The notes beneath the pieces were generated by a model. It searched no databases. It saw only the letters and a program-made list of their open reading frames with translations, and was not told where the DNA came from. From an uncultured Bacteroidales bacterium (GTDB taxonomy: Bacteria; Bacteroidota; Bacteroidia; Bacteroidales; UBA932), in the NCBI GenBank assembly GCA_947253655.1, contig CAMYAE010000003.1, positions 62,001 through 126,000 of the forward strand: DNA of 64,000 nucleotides, read 5' to 3'. The position numbers and the translations under genes are program-made. Positions 18,033-30,265 of this stretch are shown here, in pieces (within the stretch, counting starts at the first letter, position 1; the number at the start of each line of letters is the position of its first letter).

Positions 18033-18819
18033 TTGATGAAGCATAGATAATGCCTCGGGAAGAATTAATAAGCAGGCCGCCTTTAGAATTTGAGCCATAT
18101 TTGATTACCTCCTCTGATGAGCCTCCCTGTGCACCTACACCCGGCACCAAAAGGAAGTTGTCAGGACAGAAAGAGCGGATTTCCTGCAACTTGTCGGCCT
18201 TGGTTGCACCTACAACGAACATCATGTTTTCCGGGCTTGAAACCGACATCATCTTTTCCATTACATTCCTGTAAAGGGGCTTGCCGTCCTGAAGCGACAT
18301 CTGGAAATCTGAAGATGTAGGATTAGAGGAGAGTGCTACCACTATCGCAAACCTGCCTTTATATTCCAGGAAAGGCAGGACTGTCTCCGAACCCATGTAA
18401 GGAGAAACGGTCACCGCATCGAAATCCATTTCCTCAAAATACGTTTTGGCATACATCTTTGCCGTATTGCCTATATCCCCTCGCTTCGCGTCGGCTATGA
18501 TAAACTGTTCGGGATATTTGTCCCTTATATATGCCACAGTAGCTTCAAGTAGACGCATACCGTCATGGCCGCAACTCTCGTAAAAGGCAAGATTCGGCTT
18601 GAATGCAACGCAATGCCGGGAAGTGGCATCGATAATAGCCTTGTTGAACTCGATAAGAGCCCTCATCTTTCCGGAGAACTCAAAGCCTGCAAATGATGAA
18701 ACTTCCTCATCTGCAAGTTCTTTGATACATTGGGGCAATTTGTCGAAACTCGTATCAAGGCCGACACACAGCATTGTACGTTTCAGCCTTATCTGTTCAA
18801 AAAGCTCATTCGTTGTCAT
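17977..18819 (-). CDS. pyrF: Orotidine 5'-phosphate decarboxylase
   Basis: A 280-residue enzyme of the longer PyrF subfamily (type 2). The start [29 protein letters not shown] is typical. The catalytic signature is [11 protein letters not shown] (about 115-125), and [11 protein letters not shown] is the phosphate-binding loop. It makes UMP from OMP, the last step of pyrimidine synthesis. Its start overlaps the clpX stop in ATGA, so it is the last clear gene of a tig-clpP-clpX-pyrF run. Confidence 0.95.
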   Translation of the reverse strand: MTTNELFEQIRLKRTMLCVGLDTSFDKLPQCIKELADEEVSSFAGFEFSGKMRALIEFNKAIIDATSRHCVAFKPNLAFYESCGHDGMRLLEATVAYIRDKYPEQFIIADAKRGDIGNTAKMYAKTYFEEMDFDAVTVSPYMGSETVLPFLEYKGRFAIVVALSSNPTSSDFQMSLQDGKPLYRNVMEKMMSVSSPENMMFVVGATKADKLQEIRSFCPDNFLLVPGVGAQGGSSEEVIKYGSNSKGGLLINSSRGIIYASSNDDFAEAAARSASETARI

Positions 18820-20036
18820 ATCTCGTCATTAAGTCTTTCGCGTGCATAGGCGGCAGTCAGCTTGAAGGTCTTCCTTCTTGAAGAAGGAATCTCAAACATA
18901 GCATCATTGAATATCTTTTCACATATAGACCTCAAACCTCTTGCACCGAGACCGTTTTTTATTGATGTGTCCACTATAATATCCAGCACTTCCGGCTCTA
19001 TTGTAAGCTTGATGCCGTCCAGTTCGAACATTTTCTCATATTGTCTCAGAATGGCATTTTTAGGCTCTGTCAATATCCGCAATAGTGCCTCTCTGTCCAG
19101 GTGGTCAAGATAAGTCACGACAGGAAGTCGTCCGATAATTTCGGGTATGAGTCCGTATGCCCTTAGGTCTGATGCGGCTACATACTGAAGCAGATTTTCT
19201 TTGTCCACTTTCTTCTTGTTGATAGTCCCATAGCCGATTACCTGGGTGTTTAGCCGCTGGGCTATACGTCTTTCAATGCCTTCGAAAGCACCTCCGCAGA
19301 TGAAAAGGATATTTTCAGTGTTTATATGTATGAATTCCTGTTCCGGATGCTTTCTGCCTCCTTTTGGCGGTACATTTACCACATTTCCTTCCAACAGTTT
19401 TAGCATGGCCTGCTGCACTCCCTCGCCCGACACGTCCCTTGTAATCGAAGGGTTGTCGCTCTTACGTGCAATCTTGTCAACCTCATCTATAAAGACAATT
19501 CCCCTTTCAGCCTTGGCTTTGTCGTAGTCTGCCTCTTGCAAGAGCCTTGTAAGGATGCTCTCCACATCTTCGCCTACATAGCCGGCCTCAGTCAGTACAG
19601 TAGCGTCCACTATAGTGAACGGAACTTTCAGCATCTTCGCTATAGTCTTGGCCAGCAAGGTCTTGCCCGTACCGGTAGGACCAACAAGCAGAATGTTCGA
19701 CTTTTCAAGCTCAACTCCGTCATCGGTCTTGTCGGCAAGATTATGGTTTATCCTTTTGTAATGGTTATAGACAGCAACTGACAATAACTTCTTGGCCCTG
19801 TCCTGCCCTATGACGTATTGGTCGAGAAAGGCCTTTATTTCTCCCGGCTTTTTCAAATCCTCTATTCTGCCCGGATCAGCAGCCCCAAACCCTGTATCTT
19901 CAACATCATTAAGGTAGTCACCGGCAATACGGACGCAGTCGCTGCATATACAGCCGTCCAGACCCTGCAGAAGCATCGGCACCTGTTCCTCCGACCTCCC
20001 GCAAAAGACACAATGCCTTTTTGTGTTTTTAGCCAC
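18816..20036 (-). CDS. clpX: ATP-dependent Clp protease ATPase subunit ClpX
   Basis: A 406-residue AAA+ unfoldase. The N-terminal zinc domain has Cys9/Cys12 and Cys31/Cys34. Walker A GPTGTGKT lies at 119-126, and Walker B VFIDEVDK and sensor motifs follow. GYVGEDVE is the pore loop, and a ClpP-binding IGF-type loop is expected nearby. The start codon is GTG, one base after the clpP stop. It delivers substrates to ClpP. Confidence 0.97.
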   Translation of the reverse strand: MAKNTKRHCVFCGRSEEQVPMLLQGLDGCICSDCVRIAGDYLNDVEDTGFGAADPGRIEDLKKPGEIKAFLDQYVIGQDRAKKLLSVAVYNHYKRINHNLADKTDDGVELEKSNILLVGPTGTGKTLLAKTIAKMLKVPFTIVDATVLTEAGYVGEDVESILTRLLQEADYDKAKAERGIVFIDEVDKIARKSDNPSITRDVSGEGVQQAMLKLLEGNVVNVPPKGGRKHPEQEFIHINTENILFICGGAFEGIERRIAQRLNTQVIGYGTINKKKVDKENLLQYVAASDLRAYGLIPEIIGRLPVVTYLDHLDREALLRILTEPKNAILRQYEKMFELDGIKLTIEPEVLDIIVDTSIKNGLGARGLRSICEKIFNDAMFEIPSSRRKTFKLTAAYARERLNDEI

Positions 20037-20037
20037 T

Positions 20038-20718
20038 TTACTTCTTCTTTTTCTTTACAAGGATTTCATCCACCATGCCATATTCCAAGGCCTCTTGTGC
20101 TGACATCCAATAATCCCTGTCGGCATCTGCAAACACCTTGTCGTACGGCTGGCCTGAATGCTCGGAAATTATATTGCACAGCTCTGTCCTGATTTTTTCA
20201 ATCTCCTTGGCGGCAATGAGGATGTCCGACGCCTGTCCTTGTGCCCCACCCAAAGGCTGGTGGATAAGCACTCTCGAATGAGGAAGTGCAGATCTTTTGC
20301 CTGCTTCTCCCGCACACAGCAGAACTGCTCCCATGGATGCGGCCATACCGGTACAGATTGTTGCAACATCAGGCTCGACAAGCTGCATTGTATCATAAAT
20401 GCCAAGTCCGGACGACACATTGCCTCCCGGAGTATTCAAATAGAGGGATATGTCTGCACTGCTATCGCTTGATGCCAGGAACAGCAACTGTGCCTGGATG
20501 ATATTTGCCACATCATCGTCGATAGGCACTCCGAGGAAAATAATCCTATCCATCATAAGGCGGCTGAACACGTCCATAGAGGCCACATTCAATTTCCTCT
20601 CTTCAATAATATGCGGATTGATGTAACTGTCGACCACCGCACTTTCGTAACGATGAAGGGTCATGGACGAGATGCCACGGCCCTTGTTTGCAAATTTGTT
20701 GAACTCGTTCTTGTACAT
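20038..20718 (-). CDS. clpP: ATP-dependent Clp protease proteolytic subunit
   Basis: A 226-residue serine protease. The catalytic Ser128 sits in MAASMGA and His153 in HSRVLIHQP; the Asp follows in the C-terminal helix region. It forms the degradation chamber used by ClpX. The N-terminus is about 25 residues longer than in E. coli, so processing or a downstream start is possible. The C-terminus ends in a run of lysines. It lies between tig and clpX with one-base gaps. Confidence 0.97.
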   Translation of the reverse strand: MYKNEFNKFANKGRGISSMTLHRYESAVVDSYINPHIIEERKLNVASMDVFSRLMMDRIIFLGVPIDDDVANIIQAQLLFLASSDSSADISLYLNTPGGNVSSGLGIYDTMQLVEPDVATICTGMAASMGAVLLCAGEAGKRSALPHSRVLIHQPLGGAQGQASDILIAAKEIEKIRTELCNIISEHSGQPYDKVFADADRDYWMSAQEALEYGMVDEILVKKKKK

Positions 20719-20719
20719 A

Positions 20720-22036
20720 TTATTTCAATTCCCTGAATTTCTCAACCGAAATTTTCTTGTTCTGCAGTGAGATGTTCTCTTTCAGAGCTGATATTACTTT
20801 CTGGGTCTCTACGTTTTCTGCAATATTGCGTACCTGCCTTTCGTCAGTCAAGACCTGCTTGGCGGAATTGCTTATCATGTCTTGTGGCACATTGCCCATG
20901 CCGTACATGGCGTACTGATATGCTACATAAGCCTCAGCAGCCTCCTGCATATCCTTTTCTTCTATCTTCAGGCCGTATTTATCCATGATGAAGCTCCTTG
21001 TCATCTGCCAGCGGAAATCCGCAAGGAAAGCATCGAATTCTTTCTCGATTTCCTCCATTGAGAATTTTCCCTCATTGGTCTGTAATAGCCACCTTTTCAG
21101 GAAAGCTTCAGGAAGTGCAATATCGGCTTTCTTAATAAAATAATCACGCAGATCCTTCGACAGCCTGTAATCGGCCTCCTGTTTGTAATTATCTGCAAGC
21201 TTGTCGGATACGGCCTTATCAAATTCTTCGGAATTATGCACCTTGCCTTCACCGAAAAGTTTGTCGAAGACTTCCTGGGACTCTTCGGCGGCTACGAATG
21301 TCTTTACATTCACAATCTTGACATGGAAAACCGGGTTTAACCCCTCCAGCTCTTCTTTCTTTACCTTTAGCATTGAAGCGCGATCGGTCTCGTCGGCAAA
21401 AGCCTCATTAACATTCACATCGAATTCATCTCCCGGCTTAGCACCGATAAAAAGCTTCCGGGCCTCACCGGACACATTTCTTACTGAAATATAGGTCCCT
21501 TCTACGGACTTCTCGCCGTTGGACATGTCAGCAATTACGAAATCTTCTTCTTTTGCCTTTTCTCCGTCCTGAAGAGAGCCTGCCTGTTTCAGCATATTCT
21601 CTTTCATCTCTTTTTTAGCCTCTTCCGTTATGTTGATCACATAATACGGCACCTTGTCTTCCTTTGAGATTTCGAAGCTGACCTCCGGGGTAGTAGCAAT
21701 ATCGAACTTGAACGTGAAGTCATTGCCGGACTTCCATTCGATTTCCGGCTGGTCCTCGCTTGCCAAAGGCTCACCCACTATCCTGAGATTGTTATCCTTT
21801 ATGAAATCATTTAGACCGGAAGATAGGACCTTGTTGACTGATTCAACCAATGCCTGTTCGCCATATACCCTCTGTATCAGCGACATCGGTGCCATACCTT
21901 TTCTAAATCCTTTGAAATCGGCTGTCCTTCTACGCTCATTGAGCAATTTCTTTTCAGCAGCCTCATAATCTTCTTTTGCGACATTGAGGGTCACCTGAAG
22001 ATTAAGGGCGTCAATCTGATTTTTTTCGAGTTTCAT
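20720..22036 (-). CDS. tig: Trigger factor
   Basis: A 438-residue ribosome-bound chaperone. The N-terminal ribosome-binding signature appears as FKGFRKGMAPMSLI (about 40-53; the E. coli form is GFRxGKxP). A divergent middle domain and a helical C-terminal substrate cradle (about 250-438) follow. The PPIase-like middle domain looks weakly conserved, as in other Bacteroidota. It heads the tig-clpP-clpX cluster, a common arrangement in bacteria. Confidence 0.9.
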   Translation of the reverse strand: MKLEKNQIDALNLQVTLNVAKEDYEAAEKKLLNERRRTADFKGFRKGMAPMSLIQRVYGEQALVESVNKVLSSGLNDFIKDNNLRIVGEPLASEDQPEIEWKSGNDFTFKFDIATTPEVSFEISKEDKVPYYVINITEEAKKEMKENMLKQAGSLQDGEKAKEEDFVIADMSNGEKSVEGTYISVRNVSGEARKLFIGAKPGDEFDVNVNEAFADETDRASMLKVKKEELEGLNPVFHVKIVNVKTFVAAEESQEVFDKLFGEGKVHNSEEFDKAVSDKLADNYKQEADYRLSKDLRDYFIKKADIALPEAFLKRWLLQTNEGKFSMEEIEKEFDAFLADFRWQMTRSFIMDKYGLKIEEKDMQEAAEAYVAYQYAMYGMGNVPQDMISNSAKQVLTDERQVRNIAENVETQKVISALKENISLQNKKISVEKFRELK

Positions 22037-22086
22037 ATCTGTTTAAATTATTATTTCAGGCCATTCCCAAAAATCGGGATATTTTG

Positions 22087-22094
22087 CAAAAATA
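22087..22094 (-). promoter_or_regulatory. Candidate -7 box for the tig-clpPX-pyrF operon
   Basis: TATTTTTG on the minus strand fits TAnnTTTG, about 50 bases before the tig start. No clear -33 TTG is found at 19-21 bases. Confidence 0.35.
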
Positions 22095-22133
22095 CACAAA
22101 TAATCCTATATATCGGAAATTGTAACCGATATT

Positions 22134-24170
22134 TTATCTCCTGCGTTTTGGATAAACCACTCTGTCGTGATACATCTGTGCCAAATATTTCTTCAGCACC
22201 GATTTGATTGTATTGACATCTTTCAATGAAATGTCGGCCTCATCCAATTGCCCTGCATCAATTTTAGCCTGAAGCATCTTTTCCACGAAAGCGTCATAGG
22301 TCTCCGGACTATTGTCCTTTAGCGTTCTTGAAGCCGCCTCCAATGTGTCGCAAAGCATAAGAATTGTCTGCTCCTTGGTCTTCGGCTTCTCCCCGTTATA
22401 ATAGAAATCCGCAGTATCACCAGGGTCACCGCCCTCATTCAGGTACTTATTGTAGAAATAGCCTGTAAATGAGGTCCCGTGGTGGGTTACGATAAAGTCT
22501 TTCACTATCTTGGGAAGTCCGTATTTTTCCGCCAATGCCATGCCGTCGGCAACGTGCCTGATTATGTCCCTCGCACTTTCTTTGGCAGACAAGCCCTCAT
22601 GGTATTTTGTACCCAAGGTATCATTCTCGATAAAGCACTGCGGATTCTGCATCTTGCCTATGTCATGATACAGGGCACCGGCCCTGACAAGGAGTACGTT
22701 AGCATCTATGCTCCTGGCAGCAGCCTCACACATGTTCATAACCTGAAGACAGTGCTGGAAAGTCCCCGGTGCTTTTTGTTCCAGATTGGTCAGCAATTCG
22801 TTGTTGTTGGTGTCGCAAAGCTCCTGTAGCCTTGAACTTGAAACAAGACGGTAGATCTTTTCAAAAAGATATATAAGCGGATAACCGGCGACGGAGAGCA
22901 TCGAACCGAGTAAAAGATAAGCTATCTTATGCAGATCGGCAATAACCTTAGTATCATTGATAATTTTGAAACCTATATAGGTAACTGACAATGTCATAAA
23001 CACAATGAACGCTGTCAGGAACTGCTTCCAACCCCTGTTGAAATATTCGAATACGTACATCGTCACGACACCGGCTGCGAGATACATCACGAAAAGTTCT
23101 ATCCCGTTATGAGCAAATATAAGCAGAGGAAGCAAGGAAATAAAATACACCGGAAGCACCACCCTTTTCTGGAAAAAGGCCAGCAGGTACAAGGCGGTCA
23201 GAGAAAATGGCGTAAGGTACAGAAGATTAGGATCAACCCTGTCTATAGCCATAGCCGCGATTGCTGCTATTGTGAATATTGACATCAGATAGATGAAACG
23301 GCCCCAGTCTTTGAATACCAATGGATTGGTGTAGAATATCGAAAGGAAAAGTATCAGCGTCAGCACTATGGCAATGATTCCGTTTCCTATCCAAAGCTTG
23401 AATCCCGGTCCGCTGTAACCGAGACTGTTCTCATATTCCGATTTGTAGGAATCCAGCATTTGCTGGATTTCCGCTGTAACTAATTCCCCCTCTGAAACAA
23501 TTATGTGGCCTGCACTTATAAAGCCCAAAGTCGGGGATATGAAATCAGCAGGACCGTCGTTCACCAAATCTGTGCTTTCCTTGTCAAATATAAGGTTAGG
23601 AACGATTATGGAATATATATCCTTGGCATTCAGGAGCGAATCCACACCTATTCCGGGATATGCCTTTACCATATTGTCCAAAAGCCTTGCCTGTGCGGAA
23701 GCGACAGTGTAGACATCTGATACCGGTACCTTTCCGGCTCTCTTGTCCCTCTGCACAAATATGATGTCCCTATAATTTCCGGCAGCAACGGAGGATTTGT
23801 CATTTTCTGCGATTACACCCCTTGAAAATATTTCAGACAGAGAGGTTATAACGGCTTGTCTGAGATATGAATAGCTGCCGAAATCTATGGCTTCGGCTGC
23901 CTTTATTGCCTCTTGTGACTTCTTATCCGAATATTTGTAATAGGGTACAATACTCTTGCCGGAATTTTCTTTCTCGGTACGGATCTGTTCATCGGTCTTA
24001 AGGATAGGAAAATCGAATTGCGCGACGAGGGTTTCATAAGCCCATGGGGAGCCTTTCCTGTATTCATATTTGAACTTTCCGCTTTTCGGCATGAATGCAA
24101 GGAGAATCAGGAACAATATGAATAAAGCTACATATATCTTCGGGTCTACCGGTATTTTTGATTTTGACAT
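22134..24170 (-). CDS. PgpH-like 7TM-HD phosphodiesterase (probable c-di-AMP hydrolase)
   Basis: A 678-residue membrane protein. One helix near the N-terminus (about 11-29) is followed by an extracellular region of about 230 residues, then about seven membrane helices (roughly 260-455) and a cytosolic HD domain. The HD pair is His502-Asp503 in ALYHDIGKMQNP, and THHGT supplies further metal ligands. This is the 7TMR-HDED/7TM/HD layout of PgpH, which hydrolyses c-di-AMP to pApA. It lies between tig and the short-chain reductase in a codirectional run, with no evident functional link to either. Confidence 0.9.
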   Translation of the reverse strand: MSKSKIPVDPKIYVALFILFLILLAFMPKSGKFKYEYRKGSPWAYETLVAQFDFPILKTDEQIRTEKENSGKSIVPYYKYSDKKSQEAIKAAEAIDFGSYSYLRQAVITSLSEIFSRGVIAENDKSSVAAGNYRDIIFVQRDKRAGKVPVSDVYTVASAQARLLDNMVKAYPGIGVDSLLNAKDIYSIIVPNLIFDKESTDLVNDGPADFISPTLGFISAGHIIVSEGELVTAEIQQMLDSYKSEYENSLGYSGPGFKLWIGNGIIAIVLTLILFLSIFYTNPLVFKDWGRFIYLMSIFTIAAIAAMAIDRVDPNLLYLTPFSLTALYLLAFFQKRVVLPVYFISLLPLLIFAHNGIELFVMYLAAGVVTMYVFEYFNRGWKQFLTAFIVFMTLSVTYIGFKIINDTKVIADLHKIAYLLLGSMLSVAGYPLIYLFEKIYRLVSSSRLQELCDTNNNELLTNLEQKAPGTFQHCLQVMNMCEAAARSIDANVLLVRAGALYHDIGKMQNPQCFIENDTLGTKYHEGLSAKESARDIIRHVADGMALAEKYGLPKIVKDFIVTHHGTSFTGYFYNKYLNEGGDPGDTADFYYNGEKPKTKEQTILMLCDTLEAASRTLKDNSPETYDAFVEKMLQAKIDAGQLDEADISLKDVNTIKSVLKKYLAQMYHDRVVYPKRRR

Positions 24171-24193
24171 TTCCTTATCCTTGTTATGTTATC

Positions 24194-25015
24194 TTATTTA
24201 TGAAACGGACTGCCGGGCTCTTTGCTCACAAAGTCGTAGGTGAGCCTGTCAGTCAGTGACGGGAATAACCTGTGAGCCCACACAGTAGCCTTTCCTAAAC
24301 CTGTCAGTATCATGCTGTCCTTGCGTCGGGAAATTCCTTTTGCCATGTATTCAGCGCATTTCCCGGCACTCATCAGCTTGCTTTCTTCAAGCGGAGTCTC
24401 CCCTTGCTTTTTACCGTCTGCCGTCAAAGCTGCATTTCTGACATTAGATTCGGTGTAGCCCGGAGCGAACACCATAACATGAAGCCCGTCGTACAGATGC
24501 TCAATCCTTATTGTGTCCAAAAAGCCTCTCACAGCATATTTTGACGCGGAATAGCCTGTACGGGCAGGCAGGGCCGAATAGCCGGCAACGGATATTACAC
24601 CGACAAGCGAGCCTTTGCTCTCCAAAAGATACGGCAGTGCATATTTTGTGCAATATACAGTTCCCCAGAAATTCACGTCCATAAGAGAATGGAGCACTTT
24701 AAGATCCAAATCCTTGAACATGGCACGCATTGATATTCCGGCGTTGTTTACCAATATGTCTATCCTGCCGAATTTCTCGACCGTACGCTCGATCAGATTC
24801 CTGCAATCTTCCTCATTGCTGACGTCAGTCTTTACGCACAAGACGTTCCCGACCGGTCCTATCGAGGGAGCTATCTCAAGCATCTTGTCATAGGACCTCG
24901 CAGCCATGACGACCTTCGCACCGCAGCTTCCGAATAATCCGGCAGAAGCCAACCCGATTCCCGAGCTGGCTCCTGTAATTATAATTACTTTATCTTTAAA
25001 GTAATCCCGATTCAT
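24194..25015 (-). CDS. Short-chain dehydrogenase/reductase, candidate 3-keto lipid base reductase
   Basis: A 273-residue SDR enzyme. The cofactor motif TGASSGIG is at 14-21, NNAG at 90-93, and the catalytic Tyr155/Lys159 in YSASK, with Ser142 upstream. Basic residues after the second strand (AARSYDK) suggest NADPH. It lies 42 bases downstream of an oxoamine synthase gene on the same strand. That pairing suggests it reduces the 3-keto product, as 3-ketosphinganine reductase does after serine palmitoyltransferase. The pairing is seen directly; the reaction is inference, and a general SDR role remains possible. Confidence 0.8.
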   Translation of the reverse strand: MNRDYFKDKVIIITGASSGIGLASAGLFGSCGAKVVMAARSYDKMLEIAPSIGPVGNVLCVKTDVSNEEDCRNLIERTVEKFGRIDILVNNAGISMRAMFKDLDLKVLHSLMDVNFWGTVYCTKYALPYLLESKGSLVGVISVAGYSALPARTGYSASKYAVRGFLDTIRIEHLYDGLHVMVFAPGYTESNVRNAALTADGKKQGETPLEESKLMSAGKCAEYMAKGISRRKDSMILTGLGKATVWAHRLFPSLTDRLTYDFVSKEPGSPFHK

Positions 25016-25057
25016 ATTTAATTCGCTGATTTACATTGTTATACATTCGAGAAAGAT

Positions 25058-26314
25058 CTATTTCACAGTCATTGCGGCAATCTCGTCATTATAGTAGCCA
25101 TTATCAATCTTGGAACGTATTTCCTTAAAGGCATTTATAGTATATTCCACATCTTCAAGAGAATGGGCGGCCGTAGCTATAATCCTGAAAATTATCATTC
25201 CCTTAGGTATTACCGGATATATGACTATTGAGCAGAAAATCTTATAGTTTTCTCGCAGATCCTTTACCACATTCGTGGCCTCTGCCACTCCGCCCTTAAC
25301 AGTCACGGGGCATACGCAGGCTTCTGCAGGGCCTATATCAAAGCCGTTCTCCCTAAACCCTTTCTTCAATGCACTGGTAATGATTCCGAGCTTTTTTCTC
25401 AGCTCGTCGCCTTCCGGAGAATCTATTATCTCCAGACGTTTCATGTTCCCGATGACCAAAGGCATAGGTAAAGCCTTGGCATACATCTGTGAGCGCATAT
25501 TGAAGCGGAGATAATTTATAATGGATTTCGGACCGGCTATGAAACCGCCTATGGAAGCCATGCTCTTAGCGAAAGCCCCAATATAAAGATCTATCTCATC
25601 CATTACTCCGAAATGCTCGGATGTTCCCCTTCCGTGCTCTCCCATCACTCCGAAACCATGGGCATCGTCTATGAGTATGCGGAAATCGTATTTTTTCTTG
25701 AGTTCGACTATCTTGTCAAGAATGCCGAGAGCACCTGTCATTCCGTACACGCCTTCGGTTATCAACAAGACACCGCCGCCCTGTTCTTTGGCCACTGCAC
25801 AAGCCTTAGCCATAACCCTCTCGCAGTCAGCAATATCGTTATGGCGAAACTTGAATTTATCTCCAATATGAAGCCTTATTCCGTCCAGCAGACAGGCGTG
25901 GCATTGAGCGTCATAGACTATGACATCGTGCCGGCTCATCAGGGCATCAATTGAGGAGACTATTCCCTGGTAGCCGAAATTGAACAGAAAAGCGTCCTCT
26001 TTCTTTTCGAACTCTGCAAAACGGCGTTCGAGTTCTTCATGATATCTTGTATGTCCCGTAAGCATACGGCTTCCCATAGGATAGGCAAGTCCCCACTTTG
26101 CAGCAGCCTCCGCATCAGCTTTTCTGACCTCAGGATGATTTGCAAGTCCGAGATAATTGTTCAAGCTCCAGTTCAGGCACTTGACCCCGTTGAATGTCAT
26201 GTGAGGGCCGAGTTCGCCCTCAAGGCGAGGGTACATGTAATAGCCGAATCCTTGGTCGTAATATTGGCCTATAGGGCCGCCGGAATCACGGGATATTCTT
26301 TCAAATATGTCCAT
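25058..26314 (-). CDS. Alpha-oxoamine synthase family PLP enzyme
   Basis: A 418-residue fold-type I PLP enzyme related to serine palmitoyltransferase, KBL and BioF. DDAHGFG (from 216) carries the PLP-ring aspartate, and GAFAKSM places the PLP lysine at 250. The N-terminal WSLNNYLGLANHPEVRKAD is characteristic of a Bacteroidota subgroup. It should condense an amino acid (serine, cysteate or similar) with an acyl-CoA/ACP to give a 3-keto lipid base. Sphingolipid or sulfonolipid synthesis fits the downstream SDR, but the sequence does not match the canonical Bacteroides SPT subgroup as I recall it. The ATG at 26314 is preferred to a TTG six bases upstream. Confidence 0.85.
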   Translation of the reverse strand: MDIFERISRDSGGPIGQYYDQGFGYYMYPRLEGELGPHMTFNGVKCLNWSLNNYLGLANHPEVRKADAEAAAKWGLAYPMGSRMLTGHTRYHEELERRFAEFEKKEDAFLFNFGYQGIVSSIDALMSRHDVIVYDAQCHACLLDGIRLHIGDKFKFRHNDIADCERVMAKACAVAKEQGGGVLLITEGVYGMTGALGILDKIVELKKKYDFRILIDDAHGFGVMGEHGRGTSEHFGVMDEIDLYIGAFAKSMASIGGFIAGPKSIINYLRFNMRSQMYAKALPMPLVIGNMKRLEIIDSPEGDELRKKLGIITSALKKGFRENGFDIGPAEACVCPVTVKGGVAEATNVVKDLRENYKIFCSIVIYPVIPKGMIIFRIIATAAHSLEDVEYTINAFKEIRSKIDNGYYNDEIAAMTVK

Positions 26315-26353
26315 AAACAATAAGTAGATTTAAGATTTCAGTATATATTCTCT

Positions 26354-28363
<2,010 letters not shown>

Positions 28364-28432
28364 TTATCCTTAGTTTTTAGTTAAAAGACCGGACAAAGCT
28401 CACAACTCTGCCGGGTTATAAGGTATAACATA

Positions 28433-28462
28433 CAAATTTACGAAAAAAAATTAAAGATTCAA
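28433..28462 (-). promoter_or_regulatory. Promoter of gyrB
   Basis: On the minus strand a -7 TAAATTTG (28433-28440) is preceded at 19 bases by a -33 TTG (28460-28462). The -33 lies inside the end of the barrel gene. The leader is about 60 bases. Confidence 0.65.
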
Positions 28463-30241
28463 GCAAATACCGGCATTAAGACTGATGCCGCTATCAGGAT
28501 ATAGGGGTATTCGCTGAATGGTCATGTTGAGCAGATTTCCTCCTGCAAGCCATACCGAGAATTTCTTGTTGAGCTTATATTCTGCCGACAGGCCAAGGTC
28601 TGCAAATCCCGGAACTGAAGCCTCTACTGCGTCTCCCGTTACCTCGAAAGCCGGCCCGATATAGCCTCTTCTCATAGATGCAAAATCGATGCAGACACCT
28701 GCGAAGATCCTGTTGTTCCAATTGTATCGGCCACTGATGTTTCCCGAAAAACGGGCAGGCTCGAATCCGACAAGCTTATTGCTGAAAATGTCGGAATTCC
28801 TATATGTAAGAGAGCAGTCAACCACAATAGGATCGCTGTCCCAAACTGCCTGCAGTTCTGCATAGGCAAGCTTGAAATCCTTGAACAGCACTGCCGCCGA
28901 ATTGCCCCTCGGTACACCTGACTCAAGTCCGGAATAAAGGACGGCCTCAATCCTGCCATTGTCATAGCCGGCATAGCCGGTATTAACGTTAAATCTGAAC
29001 TTCTCGGCGATATTGCCTTCCGCCCCCACGCGAAAATTAATGCGCTCGACGGAATTATCTGCGAAAGGACCGATTTTCCGGCCAAAATACGGATTAAAAA
29101 AACAGTTCATCCCTTTCTGCGAGATATAGGAATTTGCGTTGTCACCTCCGGTCACCACGGCATAGAGATTCAGACGATTCCTTACTGCTTCATATCCTAT
29201 CCTTGCGTCCGGGTAGACCAGCTGGCTCTTGTTGTCGTTCAGGCGGAATCCCTCGAAAATATCATCGGTGCGGGAACGTGTGCTGAGCTTGACGCCCAAA
29301 GACATCCTCCACCTATCGCTATCGTACCTGTAGTGAGGCGTGATTGCAACAATCCCGACCCTGGAATCGAAGAGGGAGTTGTACATTAAGCCGAGAATGT
29401 ATGCGTCCACAAGAATTTTGCTTGAACCTCCTATAACAGGACCGAAAGTCCCGTCAAATTCAAATTCGTTTAGCCGCAGTTTTTGAGCTCCGGTCCCGAC
29501 AATGTCAAGATTCTCACTACCGCTTCTGATGCCGGCGCAGGCATCATAATAAAAATAATTGTCGCTCTTGCTCTTGGAATGCATTGAGACCTTGCCTGAA
29601 AACATATTCAGAGATGTCCTTGCAAGCGTGTCCTTGCTGTGTATTCCATAATAGCCGAGGTCAAAGGAAAGGCCGGCCTTATCCCATTCACGGCCTCCGC
29701 TGATGCCGGTTTTTGTAAGCATCCCGTAGCCATTATGCGTCGAGCCGTATTCCATCCCGCCGAAAGACTCTTCCTTGTCGGAAACAAGTCTTATAGGACC
29801 GTCGTCGCTCCCTTTCCGGGCAGCCGAAATATTGCGATAGCTTCCGATATAGGATTTGTGGAAACCGTATATGTTCAGATTGAACGGTTTCTTGAATTCA
29901 GGAGAATAGACAAGGTCGAAAACAGGATGTAATGAATAACCGGCTCCTGCACGGAGGTAGAATTTCTTCGCCTTGTATGCGTCCGGCTTTGGCTTCATGT
30001 CCATAATATAAGGCGAAAACGAATATGCCCCCTTGTAAGGCCTGTCGAATATCGAATAATCGAAGTCCAAGTCGAACTTAAGCAGTGAGTCCGGCACCGC
30101 CATATCTATTTTCGGCTTTTCAATGCCCGGCAGAGCAGCCTTGTATGTGTTCGTTATCTCAACTGTAGGATTGAGACTCTGGGCCCCTGCCTGCAAAGCC
30201 GGAATCGCGGCAAAAAGTATCGGTAATATATATCTTTTCAT
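28451..30241 (-). CDS. Outer-membrane beta-barrel protein (TonB receptor-like, no plug)
   Basis: A 596-residue protein with a signal peptide (1-20, ending AGAQS). Alternating aromatic and polar strands run from about residue 90 to the end, as in a large outer-membrane barrel. No N-terminal plug or TonB box region of normal size is seen; only about 90 residues precede the barrel. Bacteroidota homologues are often annotated as TonB-dependent receptors. The upstream gene, 24 bases away, encodes a large periplasmic TPR protein, and such TPR-barrel pairs recur in the phylum. The pair may act in envelope export or assembly, but I cannot name a substrate. Confidence 0.75.
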   Translation of the reverse strand: MKRYILPILFAAIPALQAGAQSLNPTVEITNTYKAALPGIEKPKIDMAVPDSLLKFDLDFDYSIFDRPYKGAYSFSPYIMDMKPKPDAYKAKKFYLRAGAGYSLHPVFDLVYSPEFKKPFNLNIYGFHKSYIGSYRNISAARKGSDDGPIRLVSDKEESFGGMEYGSTHNGYGMLTKTGISGGREWDKAGLSFDLGYYGIHSKDTLARTSLNMFSGKVSMHSKSKSDNYFYYDACAGIRSGSENLDIVGTGAQKLRLNEFEFDGTFGPVIGGSSKILVDAYILGLMYNSLFDSRVGIVAITPHYRYDSDRWRMSLGVKLSTRSRTDDIFEGFRLNDNKSQLVYPDARIGYEAVRNRLNLYAVVTGGDNANSYISQKGMNCFFNPYFGRKIGPFADNSVERINFRVGAEGNIAEKFRFNVNTGYAGYDNGRIEAVLYSGLESGVPRGNSAAVLFKDFKLAYAELQAVWDSDPIVVDCSLTYRNSDIFSNKLVGFEPARFSGNISGRYNWNNRIFAGVCIDFASMRRGYIGPAFEVTGDAVEASVPGFADLGLSAEYKLNKKFSVWLAGGNLLNMTIQRIPLYPDSGISLNAGICLNL

Positions 30242-30265
30242 AATATCTTATAATCGGTATCTGTC

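Noticed and set aside
25058..26320. Naming the oxoamine synthase as canonical serine palmitoyltransferase (spt), and starting it at 26320
   Set aside because: The N-terminal pattern differs from the Bacteroides SPT subgroup I recall, so a family-level call is safer. The 26320 start is a TTG two codons before a good ATG.
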